A stretch of DNA of 64,000 nucleotides, from assembly GCA_902536085.1 (NCBI GenBank), contig CACAWF010000002.1, forward strand, positions 17,226 through 81,225, read 5' to 3'. The notes beneath the pieces were generated by a model, which saw only the letters and a list, made by a program, of their open reading frames with translations, was not told the origin of the DNA and did not search any database. Position 1 is the first letter of the stretch. The number at the start of each line of letters is the position of its first letter. Origin of the DNA: an uncultured Pelagibacteraceae bacterium. Lineage in GTDB: Bacteria > Pseudomonadota > Alphaproteobacteria > Pelagibacterales > Pelagibacteraceae. Of this stretch, positions 20,511 through 29,605 are shown in pieces. Made by a program: the position numbers and the translations under genes.

Positions 20511-22091
20511 TTAAACCATTTCGTCTGAATAACCCCTTTTGTCATCATTAGTCATAGTTACATCTGATGTTGGATCAGCATCAGCTTTTGGCATATATTT
20601 ATCAAGAAATTCTTTTTTTAATTCTATATATATTTTATTTCCTTCTTTAGTAAATTTTTCGGCTCGACCTATGTCTTTCCATCTACTCTTTGGAAACTTA
20701 ACATATAGAACAAAAGTTCTTTTAATCCCTTCAATAACTTCTGGTGGATACTCTGGAAGTACTACTTGCGGTTTATCCGTTAAACATTTTGTTATTGTTT
20801 TGTGGGAAATCAATCCAAGACTTTCAGTCAATTTCCTTAATGGAGTTCCGTGGAAAGGAACAAATGAATAAATGTTTTGATTGTTGGCATCAATCTCTCT
20901 ATTTATTTCTATTGTATCAAAAGCTAATTCTCTTGTTTCTTTTGGAAATCCAGTAATATTATTCACGCTAAAAGGAACGCCTAACTTTTTTGGTATCTTA
21001 CAAGCATTTATAATATCTTTGTTTTTCCACCTTCTATCTAATATTTTTTTTCTAAATTCTTCATTTCCATGTTCTAAGCCGAACGCCATTCTATGAAGAC
21101 CTACCTTTTGAAGTTTCTTTATTTTTTCCTCTGTTACAGTTTCTGGTCTTGTTTGCATCCAAAAAGGAAGATTGATTTCTTTATACATTTCACAAAATTC
21201 ATCAAATTCATTTGCATTATATGCGAGAAAGGTATCTGCCCAAAAATAGTTGTATTCCACTCCTATTTCCTCTTTAAAATATTTTAATTCCTCATAAACT
21301 AGATCAATTCTTTTTTTTCTGAAAAAAGATGATCCTGTTTCATTTTTATATAGTCTATTTTGATCTGGTGAATTGCAAAAAGAACATGTAAATGGACAAC
21401 CTCGATGTGTCTCGACTGGTACCATCTTATAAATTTTTCCTGCCATGGGCCTATATAATCTGTTTTCTTCGAACAATGATAAATCTAAATTTGGGCTTTT
21501 ATTTACATCAACGGGTTTAATAATTGTATTTTTAGTTATAGTTCCTTCTTTATCTTTCACCCATAAATTTGTAACGTTCTTAAAGTCTTCCCCTTTTTCA
21601 ATTTTTTCACATAAATCAACAATTGCTTGTTCACCTTCTCCAACACACACCATATCAACTAAAGGATAGCTAATACAAATATCTGGGGCAAAAGTACAGA
21701 ATACGCCGCCCGCTACTACTGGAATATCATTCTTTAGTTTATACTCTTTTAATTCCTCTAAAACCTTCATACCGAGTTCCCACATATCTTCAGTCGATGA
21801 AATGGCGAGTAAATCAGGATTAAATTTTTTTATATGATTGTCTAAATCAACTTTCCAATCAGAATTTTTTAATCGTATTCCTCTTGAGCCCATATCGAAA
21901 GGCATTACGTTTAAGTTCTCCATCTTTGAACCATCAGAGTCAATTCCGTGATCCATGGAGTAATACGTAGTATCAAAAATCTCAACTTTATGTCCTCTTT
22001 CTTTTAGCAGTGATGAAAACAATGCTATCGCTGGAGGCAGCATATTCATGCCAAATGTATTCGGATAAATAAATAAAACTTTTATTCCCAT
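20511..22091 (-). CDS. B12-binding-domain-type radical SAM protein
   Basis: VLFIYPNTFGMNMLPPAIALFSSLLKERGHKVEIFDTT N-terminal domain, RGCPFTCSFCNSP radical SAM cysteines. Confidence 0.9.
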   Translation of the reverse strand: MGIKVLFIYPNTFGMNMLPPAIALFSSLLKERGHKVEIFDTTYYSMDHGIDSDGSKMENLNVMPFDMGSRGIRLKNSDWKVDLDNHIKKFNPDLLAISSTEDMWELGMKVLEELKEYKLKNDIPVVAGGVFCTFAPDICISYPLVDMVCVGEGEQAIVDLCEKIEKGEDFKNVTNLWVKDKEGTITKNTIIKPVDVNKSPNLDLSLFEENRLYRPMAGKIYKMVPVETHRGCPFTCSFCNSPDQNRLYKNETGSSFFRKKRIDLVYEELKYFKEEIGVEYNYFWADTFLAYNANEFDEFCEMYKEINLPFWMQTRPETVTEEKIKKLQKVGLHRMAFGLEHGNEEFRKKILDRRWKNKDIINACKIPKKLGVPFSVNNITGFPKETRELAFDTIEINREIDANNQNIYSFVPFHGTPLRKLTESLGLISHKTITKCLTDKPQVVLPEYPPEVIEGIKRTFVLYVKFPKSRWKDIGRAEKFTKEGNKIYIELKKEFLDKYMPKADADPTSDVTMTNDDKRGYSDEMV

Positions 22092-22168
22092 AAACTGACT
22101 TAATAATACATTATTTTAACTTTTCAATAATTAGTTTTAATTTTTTTTTACTGATTTTGCAGTTTATT

Positions 22169-22243
22169 TGGTGGACCGTGTAGGTAACGCTCCTACTACC
22201 CCTCGCATGTCAAGCGAGTACTCTACTTTTGAGCTAACGGTCC
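22169..22243 (-). tRNA. tRNA-Val (GAC)-like, CCA encoded, atypical D and T loops
   Basis: Reverse complement GGACCGT TA GCTC AAAAGTA GAGT A CTCGC TTGACAT GCGAG GGGTA GTAGG AGCGTTA CCTAC ACGGTCC ACCA: all four stems pair, but D loop lacks GG and T loop lacks TTC. Confidence 0.75.
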
Positions 22244-23020
22244 AAATATTTTTTTTATTTTTTGCAATAAGACTTTAATTTGCAACTTTCTAAGATAAAA
22301 TTCAATACTGTAAAGATTGTAATTTTTAAAAAAAATTTTATTCTTATTTAACCAATCTTTTAATTCTGCAGCATGGAGTTTAATTCTCTTATTTGATAAA
22401 CTGTTTGAGTGAACTCTATAAAAAGCGAGAGGCTCTTGATTAGCGCAAAACTTGTATTTTAGGCTCGACTTTATGAAAAAGTCGAAATCACCAATTATAT
22501 CGTAACTTTTGTCAAATTGATTTTGGTCAAATAGTTTTTTTTTAATTAATACTGCCACTACTCCAATTTTATAATTTGAAATAAGGCTTTGAGTAATTCT
22601 TCCAGAAGGTAAAAAATTTTTTTCGTTCAAATATGTTTTTTTTTTAATTTCATCCACTACAAAGTAATTGCAATATATTAAATCACAATCGTTAGAAATA
22701 AGATCATTTAAAAGTTTTTCTAAAAAAAAATTATCCCATTTATCATCTGTATCAAGAAAACTTATTAAATTTCCATTAGTATATTTAATCGCCTCGTTTC
22801 TAGCATTGTATAAAGAAAGTTTTTCATTAGACCTAAAAATTTTAATCCTTTCATCTTTAAATTGTTCGATAATTGAAATACTATTATCTGTTGATTGATT
22901 GTCAAAAAATATTAATTCCCAGTTTTTATAATTTTGATTTAAAATACTTTCGATACTTTCTTTTAAATACTTTTCACCATTATGACAATTCATGATAATA
23001 CTAATTAAATTTTTACTCAT
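22223..23020 (-). CDS. Family 2 glycosyltransferase
   Basis: LISIIMNCHNGEKYLKESIESILNQNYKNWELIFFDNQSTDNS, SFLDTDDKW; stop lies inside the tRNA. Confidence 0.92.
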   Translation of the reverse strand: MSKNLISIIMNCHNGEKYLKESIESILNQNYKNWELIFFDNQSTDNSISIIEQFKDERIKIFRSNEKLSLYNARNEAIKYTNGNLISFLDTDDKWDNFFLEKLLNDLISNDCDLIYCNYFVVDEIKKKTYLNEKNFLPSGRITQSLISNYKIGVVAVLIKKKLFDQNQFDKSYDIIGDFDFFIKSSLKYKFCANQEPLAFYRVHSNSLSNKRIKLHAAELKDWLNKNKIFFKNYNLYSIEFYLRKLQIKVLLQKIKKIFGPLAQK

Positions 23021-23034
23021 TGGTATTAAATGAC

Positions 23035-23721
23035 TTAAAATTTTTTTAATCTTAATTTTTGCTCTAAAATTATTTTATCTCTGATGGTATCTAAACACTG
23101 CCAGAAACCTTGATGTTTGAAAGCTCCAAGTTTTTTCATTTTACAAACTTTTTCTAAAGGGCCTCTTTCTAAAACAGTAAAATCATTTTTGATATAATTT
23201 AAAAATTTTGGTTCCATTACAAAAAAACCTCCATTAATCCAACCCTCATCTAAACTAGATTTTTCTTTAAAATATTTTACTTTTGAACCACTAATTTTTA
23301 CACCGCCAAATCTTGCAGGTGGTCTCACAGCTGTTAAAGTAACGAGATTTTTCTTTTTTTGATGAAATTTGATTAAGTTTTTAATATTCACATTTGAGAC
23401 TCCATCTCCATAAGTAAGTAAAAAGCTTTCTTTATTCAAGATCTTGGCAAGCCTTTTAATTCTTCCTCCAGTCATTGTTTTTAGACCAGTATTAAAAACT
23501 TTTATTCTTAAATTTTTGTGATTTTTTTTAAAGTATTTTTCAATAATTTTTGATTTATAGCCACTTGCTACTAGAAAATCTTTAAAACCATACTTATGAT
23601 AATGTTTTATTATTCTCACTATTATCGGTGTACCCAGTACTTTAACCATAGGTTTTGGTAAAACTTTAGTGTATTCAGATAATCTTGAACCTAATCCTCC
23701 TGCTAATATTACGACTTTCAT
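23035..23721 (-). CDS. rfbF: Glucose-1-phosphate cytidylyltransferase-like nucleotidyltransferase
   Basis: KVVILAGGLGSRLSEYTKVLPKPMVKVLGTPII, LTYGDGVSNVN, ARFGGVK; precedes rfbG-like gene. Confidence 0.88.
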   Translation of the reverse strand: MKVVILAGGLGSRLSEYTKVLPKPMVKVLGTPIIVRIIKHYHKYGFKDFLVASGYKSKIIEKYFKKNHKNLRIKVFNTGLKTMTGGRIKRLAKILNKESFLLTYGDGVSNVNIKNLIKFHQKKKNLVTLTAVRPPARFGGVKISGSKVKYFKEKSSLDEGWINGGFFVMEPKFLNYIKNDFTVLERGPLEKVCKMKKLGAFKHQGFWQCLDTIRDKIILEQKLRLKKF

Positions 23722-24845
23722 TGTTTTTTCTTATTAATTAATTTTTCATAAAAATTAATTTGTTCATTAGAGATAATTCTTTTAGATTTTGTCGAATAAA
23801 AATGTTTATACCACTCACTTACTAATTTAATTGTTTGCTTTTGAGTAAGAATACATTTCCATTTTAATTTTCTCTTAGCTTTATTTGAGTTAAGTTGAAG
23901 AAGTCTTGCCTCCTTATAGGTTTTTTTTCTCTCAGATAATAATTTCCATTCAACTTTCTTCCAATGAATTCTCATTTGTTTTACTAAATCAATTACTCTC
24001 ATTTTTTTTGATTTTGGTGGCCCAAAGTTAAAAGCTTCATTCGAACTAATAAATCTTTTTTTTAAAAAATATGCTAGCTTTAAGTAACCAAATAAAACTT
24101 CCAATACGTGTTGCCATGGTCTTGTTGAGTTAGGATTTCGCAGAAAAACTTTTTTATTTAATGACCAAGACTTTACACAATCAGGGATAAGCCTTTCATA
24201 GGACCAGTCTCCACCACCAATAACATTACCAGCTCTTGCGACTCCAAATTTTATTTTTTTATTCCTAAAAAAGGACCTAATATAAGAATTTATTAAAATC
24301 TCCACACTACCTTTTGAAGCGCTATATGGATCCTCGCCACCTAATAAATCATTTTCTCTGTAACCCCTTTTAAGCTCTAGATTTTTATAAGCTTTGTCAC
24401 TAGTGATTAATATTACAATCATCTCCTTTTTAAAATTAACATTTCTTAGAGACTCTAAAAGACTCATCGTTCCTACTAAATTTGTGTTCCACGTTGTTAC
24501 TGGATCAGTAAAAGATTTTTTAACAATAGATTGCGCAGCTAAATGGAAAATATAATCTGGTTTAATCGTTTTTACAGTTTGTTGAAGCTTATACTTATTT
24601 TGTATTTCAAAAAAATACCCCTTAGCCTTTTTTGAAATATTTAATTGCTTATAGTGCGATGGGTTAGTCGGAATATCTTTTGAAATTCCATAAACCTTTG
24701 CACCAAAACTTAATAACCATAAAGTAAGCCAAGATCCTTTAAATCCTGTATGTCCAGTAATTAAGATCTTCTTTTTATAAAAAGCCTTTTTAAGACTTTG
24801 AAAGTCTTTATTAAATTTTAGCTTACTTGAATACAATTTTTTCAT
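23718..24845 (-). CDS. rfbG: CDP-glucose 4,6-dehydratase
   Basis: KKILITGHTGFKGSWLTLWLLSFGAKVYGIS, GVARAGNVIGGGDWSYERLIPD; ATG 24845 preferred over ORF-track start 24950 which runs into the upstream gene. Confidence 0.9.
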   Translation of the reverse strand: MKKLYSSKLKFNKDFQSLKKAFYKKKILITGHTGFKGSWLTLWLLSFGAKVYGISKDIPTNPSHYKQLNISKKAKGYFFEIQNKYKLQQTVKTIKPDYIFHLAAQSIVKKSFTDPVTTWNTNLVGTMSLLESLRNVNFKKEMIVILITSDKAYKNLELKRGYRENDLLGGEDPYSASKGSVEILINSYIRSFFRNKKIKFGVARAGNVIGGGDWSYERLIPDCVKSWSLNKKVFLRNPNSTRPWQHVLEVLFGYLKLAYFLKKRFISSNEAFNFGPPKSKKMRVIDLVKQMRIHWKKVEWKLLSERKKTYKEARLLQLNSNKAKRKLKWKCILTQKQTIKLVSEWYKHFYSTKSKRIISNEQINFYEKLINKKKQ

Positions 24846-25614
24846 CTTTTTGGATCTCATTGTTAGGTTGATCATAAAGCTCATTTGGGAACTTATTATC
24901 AATACTTTTTCTTCTTTTGTTATATTTTCTCTTTGAAAACATTGTCTCAATTACTCTTGCATAGCCTAATTTATTTTTGCCACCAAAATTGTTGATATGT
25001 ACGTGCACTAGGTCGAGTTTAAGTTTTTTTATAAATTTTTTTATATGAATTTCCATCAAATCTATTTCATGGAATTCAATAATTAAAAATTCAATTATTT
25101 TTTGATTTTTTATTATTTCATCTAAAATTCTGTATTCATTTCCTTCTATATCAATCTTTAATATAATATTTTTTTTGTTCCTTAGTTGAAGAATATCTTC
25201 GAATTTTTTTTCATATTCTTCATTTATGATTGTTTCTTTACTGTTTACTATATTTTTTTTTATGTGAAAGTTTTTTTTATTATCGAAAAAAAATATATAT
25301 TTTAAATATAATAAAATGGTAGAAATAACTTTTTTAATACTCAACTTGAGAGAAAAAAAATAAAATAATTCTTTAATAAGCTTTTTAATCCAATTTTTAA
25401 AATTCACTTGTGCATCAAACATAAAAATTTTGAGATTATTATTTATTCTTGAAGCGTTGTGTTCAAAAGTCCAATCTTCACCAAGTCCTATGCTAAAGAG
25501 ATAATTGGTTTTCTGTAAAATTTTAATGGACATTGGATAACCGCCGTCATTTGCTCCACCGACTCTCTCCAATTCAGTCTTATATTTTGGAAGTAAAAAT
25601 TTTTTTAATCTCAT
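24823..25614 (-). CDS. FkbM-family methyltransferase
   Basis: Conserved GGANDGGYP, ILKIDIEGNEYRILDEI, FEFHEI-type motifs. Confidence 0.75.
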   Translation of the reverse strand: MRLKKFLLPKYKTELERVGGANDGGYPMSIKILQKTNYLFSIGLGEDWTFEHNASRINNNLKIFMFDAQVNFKNWIKKLIKELFYFFSLKLSIKKVISTILLYLKYIFFFDNKKNFHIKKNIVNSKETIINEEYEKKFEDILQLRNKKNIILKIDIEGNEYRILDEIIKNQKIIEFLIIEFHEIDLMEIHIKKFIKKLKLDLVHVHINNFGGKNKLGYARVIETMFSKRKYNKRRKSIDNKFPNELYDQPNNEIQKDEKIVFK

Positions 25615-25615
25615 C

Positions 25616-27220
25616 TTATTTTAAGAATTGCTCAAATCTCATAAAGGCTTTATTGTCTAACTTGTTATAAAATTTTTTCTCTATTAATTTTTTATTTCCT
25701 AAAAATATATTAAAATTTTCTTTGTTTAAAATACTTTTTAAAATTTTGGCATCAGAGACAATTTTAATTCTATCTTGTATATCGTGAAAAAAGGGTTTTT
25801 CTAAATTGAGAAGTCTTATACTTGGAATACCTAAAATCGCAGCCTCTTGAGCAATTGTCGAAAAACCACAAATCACTAAATCAGTTTTTTTCAATAGTTC
25901 ATTTGTAGTTTTATTTTTGGAGTAAAAGATCTTACAATTTTTTTTTAATGTTACTAAATATTCATTTACATATTTTGAGTAAACAGGGTGTGGGGAAAGA
26001 AAAAAATTATGCTTATCGTTTACTGAAAATTTTAAAAAATTTAAAATTATTTCATGATCACCTATAGATGGACAAATTAAAATATTTTTTTTTCTTTCTC
26101 TTTTGGCTTTAAAAAAATTATTCCTTTTTTTTAGAACTAAATTATTATCATACTTTAATGGTCCTATTATTTTTGAAGATTTAAAATACGAATTCAATAT
26201 TTTGTTAAATTGAGGACCGTGAGTAAAATAAACGTCAGGGCAAGGTGAATATGTTTTTCCAGTATTGATAAAATTAGTGGTAAACTCTGATTTATCACTT
26301 AAATTATAAATTAAATTAGTATTTGCATTTCCATGTTGAATTGTAAAAATTTTTACATTCTTGTTCGAACTTCTTGCAAAATGGTATATTGGTCTATAGC
26401 CAGGAGTAAATTCACCGTAATTAATAAAATATTTTATATCTTTTTTTTTTAAAAACTTGCCGACCGATATACCTGTGAGAATATTATTTTGTATTTCTCC
26501 TGCAAATGATGAAATAAAAAAAGGTTTTAGAACTTTTTTACAATCAATATTCCCTATATGAAATATTTCTTTATTATCATTTAAAAAAGTTTGCAATTTA
26601 AAAAGAAAAAATAGTGTTTTAAAATAAACCTCTACAATATCTCTGATGCTGATTTGTTCATCTGCAATAATATAATTTATTTTTTTGCTTTTAAACTTTG
26701 AGAGTTCAAATAAAAATTTCAATCTATTAATAACATTAATTAAATAAAAATTTTTTTTGATCTGATTTGTAAAAGCATATTTATAACATCGATCTAAAAC
26801 TAAATTTTGATTTTTATCGTAGAAAAAATTGTAATTAAAGCTATGAAAGCATCTTTTTTGATTTATTGATTTAAATCTAGTAAATGAAATAAATTTTAAG
26901 ATGATATTCCATGCAATGTATAAAAAAAAATTTTTAAAATACTTCAGAAAAAAAATCGTATAAAATATAAAAAAATTATTACCTAGATTAGAATTTAAAG
27001 GTTTTTTATTCAAAATTTTATTAAGATTTACATACCAAATTTTCTTATTTAAATTATCTTTAGAGACTAAACTTGCTGCCCACCAAATTGATAAACCTCT
27101 TATTACTAAATTTTTTGCTGAATAATTTCTTAATTTAGAATTTGAAACCCATCTTACATATGACTTTTTAGTAAAACTCCATTCTCTAAAATATTTCTTT
27201 AGATTATTTTTCGGTACCAT
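25616..27220 (-). CDS. Surface polysaccharide biosynthesis protein, capsule-synthesis-like
   Basis: FTIQHGNANTN, SPHPVYSKYVNEYL, TDLVICGFSTIAQEAAILGIPSIRL resemble capsule/CDP-glycerol-type glycan transferases. Confidence 0.6.
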   Translation of the reverse strand: MVPKNNLKKYFREWSFTKKSYVRWVSNSKLRNYSAKNLVIRGLSIWWAASLVSKDNLNKKIWYVNLNKILNKKPLNSNLGNNFFIFYTIFFLKYFKNFFLYIAWNIILKFISFTRFKSINQKRCFHSFNYNFFYDKNQNLVLDRCYKYAFTNQIKKNFYLINVINRLKFLFELSKFKSKKINYIIADEQISIRDIVEVYFKTLFFLFKLQTFLNDNKEIFHIGNIDCKKVLKPFFISSFAGEIQNNILTGISVGKFLKKKDIKYFINYGEFTPGYRPIYHFARSSNKNVKIFTIQHGNANTNLIYNLSDKSEFTTNFINTGKTYSPCPDVYFTHGPQFNKILNSYFKSSKIIGPLKYDNNLVLKKRNNFFKAKRERKKNILICPSIGDHEIILNFLKFSVNDKHNFFLSPHPVYSKYVNEYLVTLKKNCKIFYSKNKTTNELLKKTDLVICGFSTIAQEAAILGIPSIRLLNLEKPFFHDIQDRIKIVSDAKILKSILNKENFNIFLGNKKLIEKKFYNKLDNKAFMRFEQFLK

Positions 27221-27231
27221 TTTTTATGGAT

Positions 27232-28056
27232 TTATTTTTTGACAAAAAAAGATTCGTATCTATAAGAAAGTTTATTTTTTTCTTCCATGCCTAAACTATT
27301 CATGAATTTTCTATCAGCATCATAATATTTGAAAAAAATATCTTTTTTAAAATTTTTTTTATAGGAACTCTTTAGTCTTTTTACTGAACTATATTTTCTT
27401 TTTAAATATTTTTCAATTTCAACAAAAAATGATAAGCAATTATTATTTACTGGTTCTTTAATTTTTTTAAGTTTCATTTTACTTCTCAACATATTTATGT
27501 ACGAAAAATTGAAGTTTTTTTTTTTGTAATATGCATCATCAAATGCCAAAATGAATTGTTTAGAAAGGGAGCTTTCCACTGATTTTATTTCACTCATCAC
27601 GTGTTTTAATGTGTGCCATGAGTCAAAAAAACAAAAATCTGTTTTTACCTTTTTTTCTTTTAAAATATTCATTCCAATATGTGGGTCTGTGCTATCAAAG
27701 CCTATAAATTCCCAAATTTCATTAACATCGACTTTCAATGATTTTCCAATGCTTTCAGATAAAACTGATCTTAAAAATGAACCTTTGTTAGCATTAGTAT
27801 CCCAGCTAAACATTTTACCTCCATAGAGTGAACAATGTAAAAACATAGCTATTGTACTTGCGCCGCAACCTGTTTCTGCTAGGAAAAGTTTTGATTTCTT
27901 TCTCTTCCTTAAAAGATCTAATGTTTCAAAGATTGCTATACACTCGCTATCTGGTATTCCATTAATCCATCTAGGTAATAATCTTTTAACAAAAACTAAA
28001 TAATCTTTTGGATCTTTTTTAACTTTATTAATATTTTTATAACTAAAATCGTACAT
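27232..28056 (-). CDS. Possible class I SAM-dependent methyltransferase
   Basis: LFLAETGCGASTIAMFLH (motif I-like), DFCFFDSWHTLKHVMSEI. Confidence 0.55.
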   Translation of the reverse strand: MYDFSYKNINKVKKDPKDYLVFVKRLLPRWINGIPDSECIAIFETLDLLRKRKKSKLFLAETGCGASTIAMFLHCSLYGGKMFSWDTNANKGSFLRSVLSESIGKSLKVDVNEIWEFIGFDSTDPHIGMNILKEKKVKTDFCFFDSWHTLKHVMSEIKSVESSLSKQFILAFDDAYYKKKNFNFSYINMLRSKMKLKKIKEPVNNNCLSFFVEIEKYLKRKYSSVKRLKSSYKKNFKKDIFFKYYDADRKFMNSLGMEEKNKLSYRYESFFVKK

Positions 28057-28865
28057 TAATTTAAAATATAATTATTTTTTACAAAATGTATGCCTTTAAC
28101 TATAGAGGCAATATCATCTTTTTTCATCTCTATTGAAAGAAATTTGTCGTATTTTATTTTTTGTAATGCATTAATCATTGATCGATGATCTTCAATTTTG
28201 TTAATTAAACCCGGTCTTTGCAAATTTTCATCACTTACATGTACATGCTGTATAAAATTTTGATACTTTTCGACAATTAACATTGGATCTTCTTTTGTAA
28301 AAAAAAAAGTTTTAGTATCTAAATGTAATTTAAAATGTTCACTATCAATTTTTTTTACAATTTCTCCGCCTTCTTCATTGGAAATGATAAAATCAGTATA
28401 ATTTTTACCTAAAGGTTCGATGCAAAATATCACGCCTTTTTTACTACAATAAATTGTGATTTCATTTATATCCTCTAAAAATTGTCTTAAACAAATATTA
28501 TAATCATTACCAAGTAAAGACCTGTTATTTGGTGAACCAAAAATTATTTGTTTGCCCTCTAGGTCAGAACAAAGATCAACAATTTTTTTTAGATAATTCA
28601 ATGTTTTTTTTCTACTCTCTTTATCTTTAAAAAGTTGTAAATCTGGTCTGGTAAAAAGTAATGAGTGAAAACCTGTAAGTTCAAGTTTGCTATTTCTAAT
28701 TTTTTTTTTTATGACTGATCTCTCGTTTTGATTGGAGTTTATCGGCTCATCCCATATCAAACTTGGTGCCAACTCTATACCTTCACAATTATTCTCTTTA
28801 ATTAAGTTTATAAAATCATCAAAATTTCCGTTACCCCAAGCAATATTCGATACAGAGATTTTCAT
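28056..28865 (-). CDS. Sugar phosphate isomerase/epimerase (xylose isomerase-like TIM barrel)
   Basis: ISVSNIAWGN, EGIELAPSLIW, FCIEPLGKNYTDFI, HVHVSDENL. Confidence 0.87.
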   Translation of the reverse strand: MKISVSNIAWGNGNFDDFINLIKENNCEGIELAPSLIWDEPINSNQNERSVIKKKIRNSKLELTGFHSLLFTRPDLQLFKDKESRKKTLNYLKKIVDLCSDLEGKQIIFGSPNNRSLLGNDYNICLRQFLEDINEITIYCSKKGVIFCIEPLGKNYTDFIISNEEGGEIVKKIDSEHFKLHLDTKTFFFTKEDPMLIVEKYQNFIQHVHVSDENLQRPGLINKIEDHRSMINALQKIKYDKFLSIEMKKDDIASIVKGIHFVKNNYILN

Positions 28866-29605
28866 TATTCACCGCCAGAGACAGATATAGTTTCACCAGT
28901 CATGTAAGAATTTAAATGGGTAGAGTAGAAGTAAATATATTCTATCATCTCACTTGGATCTATCATTCTTTGCATAGGTATTAGCTTAATTCTGTTTTTA
29001 CCTTTTAAAATCTTTTTCATTCTATGATGTATTTTTGTTTTAGCGTGACCTATTCTTATATTGTTAATTAATACGTTTTTTTTTGCCCATAATTTATATT
29101 TCCCTGGTATAAATTCTAGACAGTGCTTTGCTAAGTTGTAATTATAAGAAAATTCACCACCACCAAATTTTATACCAACAGTTGTACAATTTACAATTCT
29201 TCCCCAATTCCTTCTTATCATATGTTTTATATTTTTTCTGACTATTAAATTTGGAATGAGTGCATTTACTTTTAGAGAATTAATTAGATTATTTAAATTA
29301 TAATCGTCATAACTTTTATTGTCGATGAAACCTATTAAATTAATGATAATATCGAAGTTATTGAATTTTCTATCTTTTAACAAATTATCTATATTATTAT
29401 TAGAAATTTTATCAAAGTTTTTTTGAACAATTGATAATTGTTTATATTTTTTTTTTATTTTAGTTAAATTGTTTTTATTTTTTGAATAATGAGCAGTAAC
29501 CTCATAGTCATTTTTTAGAAATTTTTCTACTAATTCCCTCCCTATATCAGAGCTACCGCCTAATATTAAAATTTTTTTCTTCTTACTCATTACGTTACAA
29601 TGCAA
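28865..29605 (-). CDS. Short-chain dehydrogenase/reductase
   Basis: ILILGGSSDIGRELVEKFL, YNLAKHCLEFI; YxxxK-like. Confidence 0.87.
   Translation of the reverse strand: MHCNVMSKKKKILILGGSSDIGRELVEKFLKNDYEVTAHYSKNKNNLTKIKKKYKQLSIVQKNFDKISNNNIDNLLKDRKFNNFDIIINLIGFIDNKSYDDYNLNNLINSLKVNALIPNLIVRKNIKHMIRRNWGRIVNCTTVGIKFGGGEFSYNYNLAKHCLEFIPGKYKLWAKKNVLINNIRIGHAKTKIHHRMKKILKGKNRIKLIPMQRMIDPSEMIEYIYFYSTHLNSYMTGETISVSGGE

Noticed and set aside
20539-21669. Several plus-strand ORFs across the radical SAM gene
   Set aside because: Wholly antisense to the 526-aa radical SAM CDS; low-complexity translations
24845-24950. Extended N-terminus of the rfbG-like ORF in the track
   Set aside because: Extension overlaps the FkbM-like CDS and lacks family similarity; ATG at 24845 fits the dehydratase start
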